From assembly GCA_902761585.1 (NCBI GenBank), contig CACWKX010000007.1:1-64000 (forward strand): a stretch of DNA of 64,000 nt, in the 5' to 3' direction. The position numbers and the translations under genes are program-made. Below the pieces are notes generated by a model, which was not told the origin of the DNA, did no database searches, and saw nothing but the letters and a program-made list of their open reading frames with translations. This stretch comes from an uncultured Lachnospiraceae bacterium. Its GTDB lineage: Bacteria > Bacillota > Clostridia > Lachnospirales > Lachnospiraceae. Below, piece by piece: positions 1-10,215 of this stretch (position 1 is its first letter; the number at the start of each line of letters is the position of its first letter).

Positions 1-157
1 TGACATCTCTTATCCCTTTTACTGTTTAAAGGTCAGTTCCTTAAATAAAACTTTTCAGAACTTTCAAGGTTGTTTCACTGTTCAGTTATCAAGGTACTCA
101 ATCCACCGATCAGGCTTACTTGTTTAATGAAGTTTGCTTCTCATCGGCGACTTGAAC
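1..157 (-). other. probable rRNA operon leader, cut by the window edge
   Basis: Minus-strand sequence downstream of a very strong promoter contains no reading frame. It carries two CCTTGA-type boxes: one reads TACCTTGATAACTGAACAG (about 75-95), the other AACCTTGAAAG (about 58-70). Sequences of this kind are typical of the antitermination region before 16S or 23S genes in Clostridia and Bacilli. No mature rRNA sequence is present, so the rRNA gene itself would lie beyond the left edge. This is recognition by eye and could be wrong if the unit is another stable RNA. Confidence 0.55.
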
Positions 158-186
158 ATAATACCATTTGGCAATAACGATGTCAA
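158..186 (-). promoter_or_regulatory. strong sigma-A promoter with AT-rich upstream element
   Basis: On the minus strand: -35 TTGACA (181-186), 17-nt spacer, -10 TATTAT (158-163). The next 70 bases upstream (about 190-260) are A/T tracts in minus orientation, like an UP element. Such a near-perfect promoter with no following protein gene fits an rRNA operon. Confidence 0.8.
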
Positions 187-284
187 CATGTTTTTTCATT
201 TTTTGAGATATTTTTTATGTCGGTTTTTTTCGATTATTTCCGTCGGTTTTCTTTCCTGTTTTCAGATCCTTTTGATGCTCGCGA

Positions 285-2150
285 TCAGCTTTCACTTTTT
301 AATGCATCCAGAAACCGGGAAGGCCTCTGCACCTTGTTGTATCGTTCCCTGACATACAGAATGTGAAGCCTTTTTCTGGCTCTTGTCATCCCGACATAAA
401 AAAGCCTTCGTTCCTCTTCAATCTCAGATTCCAGGGAGGCTTTCTTATAAGGAATCATGCCTTCATTGACATCCACCAGATAGACCTCCTGAAACTCCAA
501 TCCCTTGGCAGAATGAAAGGTTGACAACGTCACGGCATCCTGCCGCTCTCCATGCTTCTGGTTTCCCTGATCCTGCAGATTCTGCATCTGTTTCCTGTAG
601 GCTTCAATATGTGCTTCCCAGGCTTCTCCTGTTGAAAAGGGCTTTGAATTCTCCTGAATTTCATTCTCAGTCTCTGTCAGTTCCTCCAGATTCAGTTTCC
701 TTTTCTCCGCATATTCTTTCAGAAAGCGATCGTAGCCGATGCCAAGACGTATATAGTTGATGGCTGCATAGACTTTCATGCCTGAAATTCTCTCCAGATC
801 CCGTTCGAATGCATCAAGTCGGTCTGTCATCCATGGCTTATCTGCATAATAGGCTCTCAGCGCTTCAAAGGACAGAATCGCCCTTCCGTTCGTACGTCTG
901 GACGAGGCTTCCGCCGCCTCACGGCTGATATATCGGTTAGGGCGGTTGCAGACTCTCAGAAAGGTGCCGAGCTCCCTCTCTCCACCCGCAAGTCGCAGAT
1001 ATGCAAGAAAATCGAGTGCCGTAAAATGATCATACAGAAGCGGCATATGATCGCGCAGGTTAACTGGGATCGTGAATTCCATCAGCTTCTCTGCCGGCCC
1101 TCTTGCCTGGAGGTTGGTACGGGTCAGAATCGCAATATCTCCCGGACGGATTCCCTCTTTCATGTTCTTTCTGATCGCTGAGACCAGATAAAGATACTCC
1201 TCTCCCGGATCTCTGCACTCCAGCACTTCCACCGGGTCTCCCTTTTCCGATACACTCCTGAGGTCTTTTTGAAATCGATGCCTGTTCTGCCTGATCACTG
1301 AGAGCGATGCGTCTACGATGCATTGGGTTGACCGATAGTTTTCCTGGAGCGTAATGATACGGGCATCCGGATAATCCTTTGGAAAATGCAGCATGATCTC
1401 CGGCTTCGATCCTCTGAATCTGTAGATTGACTGATCATCATCTCCAACAATGAACAGATTGTTCTCCGGCGCCGCAAGCTCCCGCACAATTTCGTACTGC
1501 AGACCATTGATGTCCTGAAACTCATCCACGAGAATATAGGCAAACCGCTTCTGCCAGTTCGCCAGGATATCAGGCCGCGCATGGAACAGATCTGCCGTAT
1601 AACAGCACATGTCATCAAAGTCGATCTTCCGGAGAAGCTGCTTCTGCTTTTCATAATTCCGGCAGATTTTCCGAAAAACCTCTTCCGGGCAGGTTGCCGA
1701 ATAAAAGTAATCCAGATTGATCCGTTCCGTCTTCACCTGGGAAATCTCGGCTGACACATCCTGCACCCAGGTTTTGAGATCATCCATGTCAAGATGAAGA
1801 CCTTCTGCCATTCCCGACAGGAGGCGAAACCGTTCATCCTCGCGAAGAATGTTTTCTGATGTATAGTGGTAGGCATATTTCAGGATCTGAAAGAATACAG
1901 AATGGAAGGTACCGAATGTAACACGCCGGCCCTTTTCCAGAGAGAGCTGTTCGAACCGTGTCCGCATTTGCTGCGCGGCAGCTCTCGTAAATGTGATGAC
2001 AAGAATCTGTTCCGGCCGTACCCCGGTCTCGATCAGCTGTCTGATCCGATGGGTAATCACCATGGTTTTCCCCGCACCCGGCCCTGCGAGAATCATCGCA
2101 GGGCCGTCCTTCAGATTTACAGCTTTTTTCTGAGACAGACTTAAAGACAT
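285..2150 (-). CDS. UvrD/PcrA-like ATP-dependent DNA helicase (SF1A), compact
   Basis: A 3'-5' superfamily 1 helicase of 621 aa acting on DNA in repair or replication. All core motifs are visible in order: Walker A AGPGAGKT at residues 22-29, motif Ia ITFTRAAA, Walker B LVDEFQD, motif III GDDDQSIYRFRG, motif IV LQENYRST, motif V STFHSAKGLEF near residue 540, and motif VI FYVGMTRARKRL near the end. It is about 100 residues shorter than typical PcrA (about 720-740 aa), so it may be a paralogue rather than the housekeeping PcrA. The ATG lies 6 nt after the gltX stop with no clear Shine-Dalgarno, which suggests translational coupling to gltX. The family is certain; which cellular UvrD-type role it fills is not. 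Confidence 0.9.
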   Translation of the reverse strand: MSLSLSQKKAVNLKDGPAMILAGPGAGKTMVITHRIRQLIETGVRPEQILVITFTRAAAQQMRTRFEQLSLEKGRRVTFGTFHSVFFQILKYAYHYTSENILREDERFRLLSGMAEGLHLDMDDLKTWVQDVSAEISQVKTERINLDYFYSATCPEEVFRKICRNYEKQKQLLRKIDFDDMCCYTADLFHARPDILANWQKRFAYILVDEFQDINGLQYEIVRELAAPENNLFIVGDDDQSIYRFRGSKPEIMLHFPKDYPDARIITLQENYRSTQCIVDASLSVIRQNRHRFQKDLRSVSEKGDPVEVLECRDPGEEYLYLVSAIRKNMKEGIRPGDIAILTRTNLQARGPAEKLMEFTIPVNLRDHMPLLYDHFTALDFLAYLRLAGGERELGTFLRVCNRPNRYISREAAEASSRRTNGRAILSFEALRAYYADKPWMTDRLDAFERDLERISGMKVYAAINYIRLGIGYDRFLKEYAEKRKLNLEELTETENEIQENSKPFSTGEAWEAHIEAYRKQMQNLQDQGNQKHGERQDAVTLSTFHSAKGLEFQEVYLVDVNEGMIPYKKASLESEIEEERRLFYVGMTRARKRLHILYVRERYNKVQRPSRFLDALKSES

Positions 2151-2156
2151 ATCGTG

Positions 2157-3614
2157 TTAGAAATCTGACAGGTATCTGTCAAGTGCCACATGGATTCTGA
2201 GAAGAGATTCATCCTTCCCGAGAACCTCCATGATCTCCGTTGCTCCTGCAGGCGTCACCTGCTTTCCGGAAACCGCGATTCGGACCGGCCAGATTGTAAA
2301 GCCCGGCTTCACTTCCTCGCTCTGAGAATATGTTTTCAGGACCTCGTAGAGCGCATCATTTGACCAGTCCTGCTGTGCTTCCAGAAGCGGCAGAAGGTCT
2401 GAGAGAACCTTCTTCGCTTTCTCAGGCGTCACCTTCCATTTTTTATTTTGAAACAGAGAAACATCGTATTCTGGCAGTTCCTCAAAAAAACCGACCATAT
2501 CGTCAATATCCGGAAAAACTTCAATCCTGGTCTTGACCATATCCGCGATCTTCTTCAGATCCAGATCCTTTGTGACAACCTTGCGGATTTCCGGAACCGC
2601 ACGCTCATAGAAGGTTTCCGGATTCATCGCCTTGATGTATTCGCCGTTCATCCATCTCATCTTCTTCATATCGAAGACCGCCGGCGACTTGCTCATCCTG
2701 TGATAGTCAAAGTTCTCAACCAGCTCCTGCAGGGAGAAAATCTCCCGGTCATCCTCCGGAGACCATCCCAGAAGCGCCACATAATTGACAATCGCCTCAC
2801 TGACAAAGCCACCGTCAAGCAGATCCTCAAACGAAGAATGTCCGCTTCTCTTGGAAAGCTTGTGATGCTCCTCATCGGTAATAAGCGGACAGTGGACGTA
2901 CGTTGGCACCTCCCAGCCAAATGCCTTGTAAAGCCTGTTGTATTTGGGCGCGGAGGAGAGATACTCGTTTCCTCTGACGACATGTGTGATTCCCATCAAA
3001 TGATCGTCCACAACATTGGCAAAGTTATAAGTCGGATACCCGTCGGACTTGATCAGAACCATGTCATCGAGCTCCTCATTCGGGACCTCGATGGTTCCAT
3101 AGATTTCGTCCTCAAATTTCGTGGTACCTTCATTCGGGACATTCTGCCTGATGACATATGGTTTGCCCGCTTTCAGATTGGCTTCAATTTCCTCTTTTGA
3201 CAGATGCAGGCAGTGTTTGTCATACATCATGATTTCCTTGCCGTCCACCTCCCTGCGAAGGGAATCCAGACGTTCCTGCGTACAGAAGCAGTAATAGGCT
3301 TCTCCTTTCTCAATCAGCATCTTCGCATATTTCATGTAGATGCCTGCCTTGACGCGCTCGCTCTGAACATACGGTCCGACGGTGCCAGGGTTATCTGGTC
3401 CTTCATCCGGGATGAGCCCGGTTTCCTGCATCGTCCGCTTGATGATATCGACTGCGCCTTCCATCTCTCTGTTCTGATCCGTGTCCTCGATCCGGAGCAT
3501 GAACGTTCCTCCAGCGTGTTTTGCGATCAGGTAGGAATAAAGCGCTGTTCTCAGGTTGCCAACATGCATCCTTCCGGTCGGGCTGGGTGCGAATCTTGTC
3601 TTCACGTTACTCAT
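2157..3614 (-). CDS. gltX: glutamate--tRNA ligase
   Basis: Class I aminoacyl-tRNA synthetase, 485 aa, charging tRNA-Glu (and possibly tRNA-Gln, if the organism uses the GatCAB route). The HIGH motif appears as HVGN at residues 17-20 after FAPSPTGRM, and the KMSKS motif as KLSKRSG near residue 255. Length is normal for bacterial GltX. An AAAGG ribosome-binding site precedes the ATG. It sits between the ftsW-type gene upstream and the helicase downstream (6-nt gap), so the three are probably co-transcribed. Confidence 0.96.
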   Translation of the reverse strand: MSNVKTRFAPSPTGRMHVGNLRTALYSYLIAKHAGGTFMLRIEDTDQNREMEGAVDIIKRTMQETGLIPDEGPDNPGTVGPYVQSERVKAGIYMKYAKMLIEKGEAYYCFCTQERLDSLRREVDGKEIMMYDKHCLHLSKEEIEANLKAGKPYVIRQNVPNEGTTKFEDEIYGTIEVPNEELDDMVLIKSDGYPTYNFANVVDDHLMGITHVVRGNEYLSSAPKYNRLYKAFGWEVPTYVHCPLITDEEHHKLSKRSGHSSFEDLLDGGFVSEAIVNYVALLGWSPEDDREIFSLQELVENFDYHRMSKSPAVFDMKKMRWMNGEYIKAMNPETFYERAVPEIRKVVTKDLDLKKIADMVKTRIEVFPDIDDMVGFFEELPEYDVSLFQNKKWKVTPEKAKKVLSDLLPLLEAQQDWSNDALYEVLKTYSQSEEVKPGFTIWPVRIAVSGKQVTPAGATEIMEVLGKDESLLRIHVALDRYLSDF

Positions 3615-3641
3615 GATATCTGCCTTTCTTAAGATCTATGT

Positions 3642-4844
3642 TTACGATTTTTTCCGCTCGATAATCTGACCGGATATATTCAGGGCGATCCCCATTTCCG
3701 CCATCAGAAACCACAGCGAAGTGCCGCCTGAACTGACAAAGGGAAGGGTGATGCCGGTTGTCGGAATGATACTCAGCACGACCGCGATATTCAGCACAAC
3801 CTGGATCGCCACATGTGCAAATATACCGACCACGATCAGAGCGCCCAGACGGTCCGGTGCGTTCAGTGCGATGAAAAAGAGTCTGTAAAGCAGGTAAATA
3901 AACAGCCCTGTCAGGATGAATGCCCCGACAAGTCCGAGTTCCTCACAGACAATCGCAAAGATCATGTCATTCTCCGCTTCCGGAAGAACACCGAGTTTCT
4001 GCGCACTGTTTCCAAGACCTTTTCCGAAAAGGCCGCCAGATCCAATCGCATACAGTCCCTGCATGACCTGATAGCCGCCTTGCTTCTGATATTTCTCGGG
4101 ATTGAGCCATGTCAGAATCCGTCTGTAGCGGAAACTTGCCGCCGATGCCGTCTTAAATACACTTTTCAGAATAAGATAAACCGGATACACGGCTGCAAGA
4201 GCTGCAAAGAACAGTGTGACAAGCCCCCTTGGGTGCGGATGCGCAACAACTACCATCACAAAACAGATTCCAAAGATAATGATGGCGGTTGACAAATTAT
4301 CCGTAAATTTATAGACAAGGAATGCTGTCAGAATTCCCAGGCCAAGTATTCTGGCCGGCGCCCGTTTGTACTTTCCGAATTTTGTTCCCATCATGGTAAT
4401 CAACATGGGGATATACAAAATCACTGCCAGCTTCGCAACCTCAGATGGCTGAAACTGAATAAAGCCAAGGTCAATCCATCTGGTCGCACCATTCACATTC
4501 TTCCCGATGAATCTTGTCGCTATGACAAGTAGGATCGACCCTGCAAACAACAGGCCTGCCCCTTTTGCAAGTACATGATAATCGATTCTGCTGGCCACAA
4601 TCAGAATCGCCACCCCGCCAGTGCAAATAAGTATTTGCTTCAAAAATGGGTGTCCTTCGGCTTGCAGCATACTGTACGCGGTCACGGAATACTGCATGAC
4701 AAGGCCGAAGGCTGTCAGAAGAATGACAACAGCCAGCAGGTTGTAGTCAAAATAATCCGCCCCTGCCGCTTCATCTTTCCGGCTGCCTCTCAAAAGATGA
4801 AACCGCCCCCGGGCCGCCTTCACACTTACTTGTCTCTGTGTCAT
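3642..4844 (-). CDS. ftsW: SEDS-family peptidoglycan glycosyltransferase (FtsW/RodA type)
   Basis: Polytopic membrane protein of 400 aa. SEDS proteins polymerise lipid II with a partner class B PBP. Typical blocks are seen: VNGATRWID followed by FQPSEVAKLA, then GLYAIGSGGLFGKGLG with LPEAENDMIFAIVCEELG, and a C-terminal SSGGTS. The start at 4844 is chosen because GGGAGG lies 4 nt before that ATG; an upstream in-frame ATG at 4910 has no ribosome-binding site and overlaps leuD. FtsW, RodA and SpoVE cannot be separated confidently from sequence alone, so the symbol is tentative. Its place between leuD and gltX, away from a division cluster, leaves the role open. Confidence 0.85.
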   Translation of the reverse strand: MTQRQVSVKAARGRFHLLRGSRKDEAAGADYFDYNLLAVVILLTAFGLVMQYSVTAYSMLQAEGHPFLKQILICTGGVAILIVASRIDYHVLAKGAGLLFAGSILLVIATRFIGKNVNGATRWIDLGFIQFQPSEVAKLAVILYIPMLITMMGTKFGKYKRAPARILGLGILTAFLVYKFTDNLSTAIIIFGICFVMVVVAHPHPRGLVTLFFAALAAVYPVYLILKSVFKTASAASFRYRRILTWLNPEKYQKQGGYQVMQGLYAIGSGGLFGKGLGNSAQKLGVLPEAENDMIFAIVCEELGLVGAFILTGLFIYLLYRLFFIALNAPDRLGALIVVGIFAHVAIQVVLNIAVVLSIIPTTGITLPFVSSGGTSLWFLMAEMGIALNISGQIIERKKS

Positions 4845-4896
4845 TCTTCCTCCCGGCAGCTGAATCTGCCGCACGCATTCCAGGTTCACGGTGCTT

Positions 4897-5385
4897 TCAG
4901 TCTCTGGCATTCATATACGGGATCAGTCCGCCTGCTTTGATGATTTTTTGCATGAACGGAGGAAACGCCTCTCCCTTCCAGGACTCGTTTCTTGTATGAT
5001 CCGTGATGGTGCCGCTGTCAAAGTCGACCGTCACATCATCTCCTGCCTCGATTACCCTTGCCGCTTCCGGGCATTCCATGATCGGAAGGCCGATGTTGAT
5101 GGCATTGCGGTAGAATATTCTTGCAAATGTCTCGGCAATGACGCAGGAAACACCTGCTGCCTTGATCGCGATCGGCGCGTGCTCTCTGGAGGATCCGCAG
5201 CCGAAGTTTTTGTTTGCTACAATGATATCCCCCGGTCTGACACGGCTGACAAATGTCTTGTCGATATCCTCCATACAATGTGCCGCAAGCTCCTTTGGAT
5301 CCGACGAATTCAGGTACCGGGCCGGAATGATGACATCGGTATCGACATTATCTCCATATTTGAATACTCTGCCTTCTGCCTTCAT
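4897..5385 (-). CDS. leuD: 3-isopropylmalate dehydratase small subunit
   Basis: Small (swivel-domain) subunit of isopropylmalate isomerase in leucine biosynthesis, 162 aa, working as a heterodimer with LeuC. The [11 protein letters not shown] signature is at about residues 61-71. This is the short archaeal/clostridial LeuD type rather than the roughly 200-aa proteobacterial type. Its ATG overlaps the leuC stop by 4 nt (ATGA), and its AGGAGG site lies inside leuC, so the two are coupled. Confidence 0.94.
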   Translation of the reverse strand: MKAEGRVFKYGDNVDTDVIIPARYLNSSDPKELAAHCMEDIDKTFVSRVRPGDIIVANKNFGCGSSREHAPIAIKAAGVSCVIAETFARIFYRNAINIGLPIMECPEAARVIEAGDDVTVDFDSGTITDHTRNESWKGEAFPPFMQKIIKAGGLIPYMNARD

Positions 5386-6647
5386 CCTTCCACCTCCTCA
5401 GGAGAACTGATTCTCCCTGTCAATGCACTTGCTGCCGCGACCGCAGGACTCGCCAGATAGATTTCTGAATCCACAGCTCCCATCCTGCCGACAAAGTTGC
5501 GGTTTGTTGTCGATATGCAGCGCTCCTTTGAAGCCAGTATCCCCATATAGCCCCCCAGGCACGGTCCGCAGGTCGGTGTCGACACAACTGCTCCTGCCTC
5601 AATGAAGGTCTCAATCAATCCTTCTCTCAGCGCATCCAGGTAAATCTGCTGCGTGGCAGGAATGACGATGCAGCGCACATGGTCCGCTACCTTTCTTCCC
5701 TTCATGATTGCTGCCGCAGCCCTCAGGTCTGACAGCCTTCCATTTGTGCACGAACCGATGACAGACTGGTCGATCCGGATCTCACCGACTTCGTCGATGG
5801 TCTTTGTATTAGATGGCAGATGCGGGAAAGACACCGTCGGCCGGAGTGATGTCAGATCGATCGTATATTCCTCATCATACACTGCATCCGGATCCGCCTC
5901 ATACACCTGATAGGGCTTGCTGGAATGCTCTCTGATATATGTCAGCGTCCTGTCATCAACCGGGAAGATACCATTCTTGCCGCCCGCCTCGATGGCCATG
6001 TTGCAGATCGTAAAGCGGTCATCCATCGAGAGGTTCGCGACACCGTCTCCGACAAACTCCATCGACTTGTAGCGTGCTCCGTCGACACCGATCATTCCGA
6101 TAATATGGAGGATGACATCCTTCCCAGATACATACTTCGGGAGCTTTCCAGTCAGATTGAACCGAAGCGCGGACGGAACCTTGAACCAGGCCTTTCCGGA
6201 TGCCATGCCGGCTGCCATGTCCGTCGACCCCACGCCTGTCGAAAATGCACCAAGCGCACCGTACGTGCAGGTATGGGAGTCTGCGCCGATCACGACATCT
6301 CCTGCTGTGACAAGTCCCTGTTCCGGCAGGAGTGCATGCTCGATCCCCATCTTTCCAACATCATAATAGTGGCTGATCTCATGCCTGATGGCAAACTCCC
6401 GGACACACTTGCAGTGCTCTGCAGACTTTATATCCTTGTTCGGGATAAAGTGATCCATGACAAGCGCAATTTTATCCTTGTCAAATACACGGTCATCCTT
6501 CAAACGATCCATCTCTCCGATCGCAACCGGAGACGTAATGTCATTGCCAAGTACAAGATCGAGCTTTGCCTCGATCAGCTGTCCCGCGTGAACCTCCGGA
6601 AGGCCGGCTGCCTGCGCGAGTATCTTCTGAGTCATTGTCATTCCCAT
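5382..6647 (-). CDS. leuC: 3-isopropylmalate dehydratase large subunit
   Basis: Aconitase-family large subunit, 421 aa, isomerising 2-isopropylmalate to 3-isopropylmalate. Cluster-ligand segments are visible: a [10 protein letters not shown] block in the first half, then GSCTNGR near residue 300 and CGPCLGG near residue 360, giving the three cysteines for a [4Fe-4S] cluster. GGAGG lies 7 nt before the ATG. A separate promoter is proposed upstream, after the ilvC terminator. Confidence 0.95.
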   Translation of the reverse strand: MGMTMTQKILAQAAGLPEVHAGQLIEAKLDLVLGNDITSPVAIGEMDRLKDDRVFDKDKIALVMDHFIPNKDIKSAEHCKCVREFAIRHEISHYYDVGKMGIEHALLPEQGLVTAGDVVIGADSHTCTYGALGAFSTGVGSTDMAAGMASGKAWFKVPSALRFNLTGKLPKYVSGKDVILHIIGMIGVDGARYKSMEFVGDGVANLSMDDRFTICNMAIEAGGKNGIFPVDDRTLTYIREHSSKPYQVYEADPDAVYDEEYTIDLTSLRPTVSFPHLPSNTKTIDEVGEIRIDQSVIGSCTNGRLSDLRAAAAIMKGRKVADHVRCIVIPATQQIYLDALREGLIETFIEAGAVVSTPTCGPCLGGYMGILASKERCISTTNRNFVGRMGAVDSEIYLASPAVAAASALTGRISSPEEVEG

Positions 6648-6695
6648 ATTGATCCTCCATATGGCTGCTATACGAATTGCCCGAAGAACATTCCC

Positions 6696-6724
6696 ATTTT
6701 AATCAAATCGCGGCAAGAATACAA
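6696..6724 (-). promoter_or_regulatory. possible leuCD promoter
   Basis: Minus strand: TTGTAT (6719-6724), 17-nt spacer, TAAAAT (6696-6701), about 50 nt before leuC. The -35 is only a partial match. Its position just downstream of the ilvC terminator makes it plausible. Confidence 0.4.
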
Positions 6725-6798
6725 GCCGCTCCCTGTCCGTGCATCTGTAATTGATCGTCAGCTCGTGCTCCGCGATCGATGATGTGCGGTCGCCTTCA

Positions 6799-6852
6799 CA
6801 AAAAAACGGGGATCTCCCGTCCGGATGCCCGGACAGGAAAATCTCCGTTTTC
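6799..6852 (-). terminator. terminator after ilvC
   Basis: On the minus strand a long hairpin with arms ACGGAGATTTTCCTGTCCGG and its near-complement (loop about 6823-6825) is followed by seven T. It separates ilvC from leuCD. Confidence 0.8.
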
Positions 6853-6894
6853 ATCATTCTCAAGCTGTCAGCAAAAACCGGTTCCGGCCTCTGA

Positions 6895-8025
<1,131 letters not shown>

Positions 8026-8523
8026 TTAAAAAAACCTGACATCATCCGACCCTCTGGACAGGCCGGTAAAGCCGGTTCTTGCCAGCTCCAGAATCTCATA
8101 TCCGCTCAGAAGACGCAGAAACGCCTCCAGCTTGTCATGATTTCCTGTCAGCTCGACAATCAGAGAATCCTGCCCGACATCGACAATTTTCCCCCTGAAT
8201 ACATCCGAAAGCGTGACAACGCTCTGACGCTGCTCCGGTCTGACCCGTATCTTCACAAGTACGAGTTCCCGTGTCACAGAATTGTCCGGATCCAGTACCT
8301 TCAGATCGACGACATCGACCAGTTTTCTGAGCTGCTTGGTAATCTGCTCCAGGACATCATCGTCCCCCTCGGCCACAACTGTAATTCTTGAATACCTTGG
8401 ATCTGCGGTCTCCCCACCCGTGATGCTCTCTATATTGTAGCCTCTCCGGGAAAACAGTCCTGAGACGCGCTGCGTGACACCGGCTGTGTTGTCCACAAGA
8501 AGGGAAATGACCCTTTTCTTCAC
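8026..8523 (-). CDS. ilvN: acetolactate synthase small (regulatory) subunit
   Basis: Regulatory subunit of 165 aa with an N-terminal ACT domain (RVISLLVDNTAGVTQRV; GYNIESITGG) that senses valine, followed by the IlvN/IlvH C-terminal domain. A GTG at 8523 is chosen as start because AGGAGG lies 9 nt before it; an ATG at 8532 abuts the AGGAGG, and a farther ATG at 8568 overlaps the proposed -10 element and so would not be transcribed. The catalytic subunit gene (ilvB) is not in this window, which is unusual because the pair is often adjacent. Confidence 0.9.
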   Translation of the reverse strand: MKKRVISLLVDNTAGVTQRVSGLFSRRGYNIESITGGETADPRYSRITVVAEGDDDVLEQITKQLRKLVDVVDLKVLDPDNSVTRELVLVKIRVRPEQRQSVVTLSDVFRGKIVDVGQDSLIVELTGNHDKLEAFLRLLSGYEILELARTGFTGLSRGSDDVRFF

Positions 8524-8558
8524 CTCTGTCATCCTCCTGAATTCTGACAATTTCCTGC

Positions 8559-8587
8559 ATGATAACAAGTTCCATTCCGGTTGTCAA
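8559..8587 (-). promoter_or_regulatory. ilvN-ilvC promoter
   Basis: Minus strand: TTGACA (8582-8587), 17-nt spacer, TATCAT (8559-8564). Transcription would start near 8552, giving a 5' leader under 30 nt, too short for a T-box or attenuator. Confidence 0.75.
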
Positions 8588-8597
8588 TGCAGAAGCA

Positions 8598-8656
8598 GCA
8601 GATAAAAGAAGAAACTTCACAAAAAATCTACAGTTTCGCAGATTCTTTGTGAAGTT
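8598..8656 (-). terminator. terminator after the amidase gene
   Basis: A 19-bp stem with two mismatches (AACTTCACAAAGAATCTGC and its partner, 8613-8656) is followed on the minus strand by TTTCTTCTTTT. Confidence 0.88.
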
Positions 8657-8684
8657 CCGTGTTTACTCGAAAATATTTTCGGTA

Positions 8685-10085
8685 TCAGCCAAACTGATTG
8701 ACAATCGCCTGACTGACCGCCTGCGCCATATCATCACAGCGCTGATGATAGAATGTCATATCATCCCTGTCATCGATGAAGCAGGTCTCAATCAACCCAT
8801 AGCTGATGCCCATCTCCTGAAAAACCCTTGCATTCAAAAGGCCGGACGACCGCCAGACTGCCGGGCCGCAGATCGGAAGACCAAGCCCGTTGAGCGCCCC
8901 GATGATGCTGGAATCAATGGAAGTTGCACTCTTCCTCGAATTGACGTACATGAAGGTGCCCTTCATCTTACCGTTGCCATTGTAATCCTTTCCGGATGCT
9001 GCCGAAGCGTCAAAATGCACTTCCAGTACATAGTCATACTGCAGAAGGTCCGGCAGTCTTCCGTTGCTGCGGAGCGCATTGTATGCCTGTGCTCCATAGG
9101 TTCCCTTCCCCTCGATCCGGGACTGAAGCGTCTTCCCGCTTACAATCACTGCATTGAGGGTGTTTTTGACCTGTGTATAACCATCCAGACTGGTATCCAG
9201 CATATCGACGTTCACCCTGCCAGTTGCAGCAAGCGATCTGTAGATTCTCGATCCGAAGTCTCTTGTATAGGCCTGTTCCTGGATCCAGCTTCCTCCCCAC
9301 TTTCCAAGCGCACCGGAATCTCCCTGCCCATGTCCACAGATAATCAGGATGCTTGCCTTGCCTGTCGATGCCTTTGTTCCGGCTTTCCGGAGGTTCGATA
9401 CAGAAGCTGAAGCGCTTCCGGCAGCTCCAGCCACCCCCGCCGCACTCGCCCTCTTTGTCCGTATGCCGCGTGCATTCACTTTCCAGCCATCCGGTGTCAC
9501 CGTACTCCTGTACATATTGCCATCGGCGCCGAAGAAATAATACTTTTTCTTGTACTTAACCCATCTGTTGACCGCCATCTTCCCGGTTTTCAACAGATAG
9601 ATATGTCTTCCATCTGACGTATTGGCAAAGGTCCGCTTCAGCATGAGTCCGCTGACGCCAGCCCTTCTGGAGGTTGAAAAATAATACCAGCTGTCTCCTA
9701 CCTGGCAAAGACCGCTCATCACGGAGCCGTCTGACGAAAACCCGTAAGGTCCGGTCCTGAGGACTTTCCGCAATCCAGCTGTATACATGCGCCCTCTTAC
9801 ACCGGTTTTCCCTGTTGTCCGAAAATAATGGTACTTTCCATGGATGCGAATCCAGCCGGTTCTGAGGTATCCATATTTATTGAAGTAGTAGGTGTGTCCG
9901 TTGATCTGGGTCAGCCCTGCGGCTCTGACCTGTTGGCCAGTCTCTGCACTTTCAGATGTATACCAGATTCTGCTGCCTCTCCGGTGCCATCCATCAGCAG
10001 CCAGTGCACTGAACGCCATTAAAAAAGTCAGCAGCAGGACGAGCATCGCTGCCGCCGGCAGTCTTCTGAAACGGACCCTTTTCAT
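8685..10085 (-). CDS. secreted N-acetylmuramoyl-L-alanine amidase with cell-wall-binding repeats
   Basis: Exported peptidoglycan hydrolase of 466 aa. Residues 1-29 are a signal peptide ending ALAAD. Residues about 35-205 hold several aromatic/glycine repeats of the choline-binding (CW) type, such as GHTYYFNKYGYLRTGW and GKYHYFRTTGKTG. A low-complexity Ala/Ser linker (about 210-240) leads into an Amidase_3 domain (about 245-466) with zinc-site candidates CGHGQGDSGA, an early Glu (QEQ), LEVHFDAS, and a late catalytic Glu in LIETCFID. It probably cleaves the MurNAc-L-Ala bond at the cell surface. It has its own promoter and terminator and so is a single-gene unit. Substrate choice of the repeats is not predictable from sequence. 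Confidence 0.9.
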   Translation of the reverse strand: MKRVRFRRLPAAAMLVLLLTFLMAFSALAADGWHRRGSRIWYTSESAETGQQVRAAGLTQINGHTYYFNKYGYLRTGWIRIHGKYHYFRTTGKTGVRGRMYTAGLRKVLRTGPYGFSSDGSVMSGLCQVGDSWYYFSTSRRAGVSGLMLKRTFANTSDGRHIYLLKTGKMAVNRWVKYKKKYYFFGADGNMYRSTVTPDGWKVNARGIRTKRASAAGVAGAAGSASASVSNLRKAGTKASTGKASILIICGHGQGDSGALGKWGGSWIQEQAYTRDFGSRIYRSLAATGRVNVDMLDTSLDGYTQVKNTLNAVIVSGKTLQSRIEGKGTYGAQAYNALRSNGRLPDLLQYDYVLEVHFDASAASGKDYNGNGKMKGTFMYVNSRKSATSIDSSIIGALNGLGLPICGPAVWRSSGLLNARVFQEMGISYGLIETCFIDDRDDMTFYHQRCDDMAQAVSQAIVNQFG

Positions 10086-10186
10086 AATCTCCTCCGGGAA
10101 TTTTCTGATTCTCCGTCCTCCACTCTTCTAAATGGATGGAACTTTGAAACCATTTCATTACAAATTATGACAAAACTGTTACAGCC

Positions 10187-10215
10187 ATTATATGCACCCG
10201 TCCCTGTTCCGTCAA
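10187..10215 (-). promoter_or_regulatory. promoter of the amidase gene
   Basis: Minus strand: TTGACG (10210-10215), 17-nt spacer, TATAAT (10187-10192). It overlaps the last bases of the upstream DUF362 gene and leaves a leader of about 95 nt. Confidence 0.8.

Noticed and set aside
134..352. Plus-strand frame of 72 codons at the left edge
   Set aside because: It crosses the minus-strand promoter and the end of the helicase gene, and its Phe/Leu-rich peptide only reflects T-rich sequence.
8524..8587. T-box or leucine attenuator before ilvN
   Set aside because: The mapped promoter leaves a leader of under 30 nt, too short for such elements.
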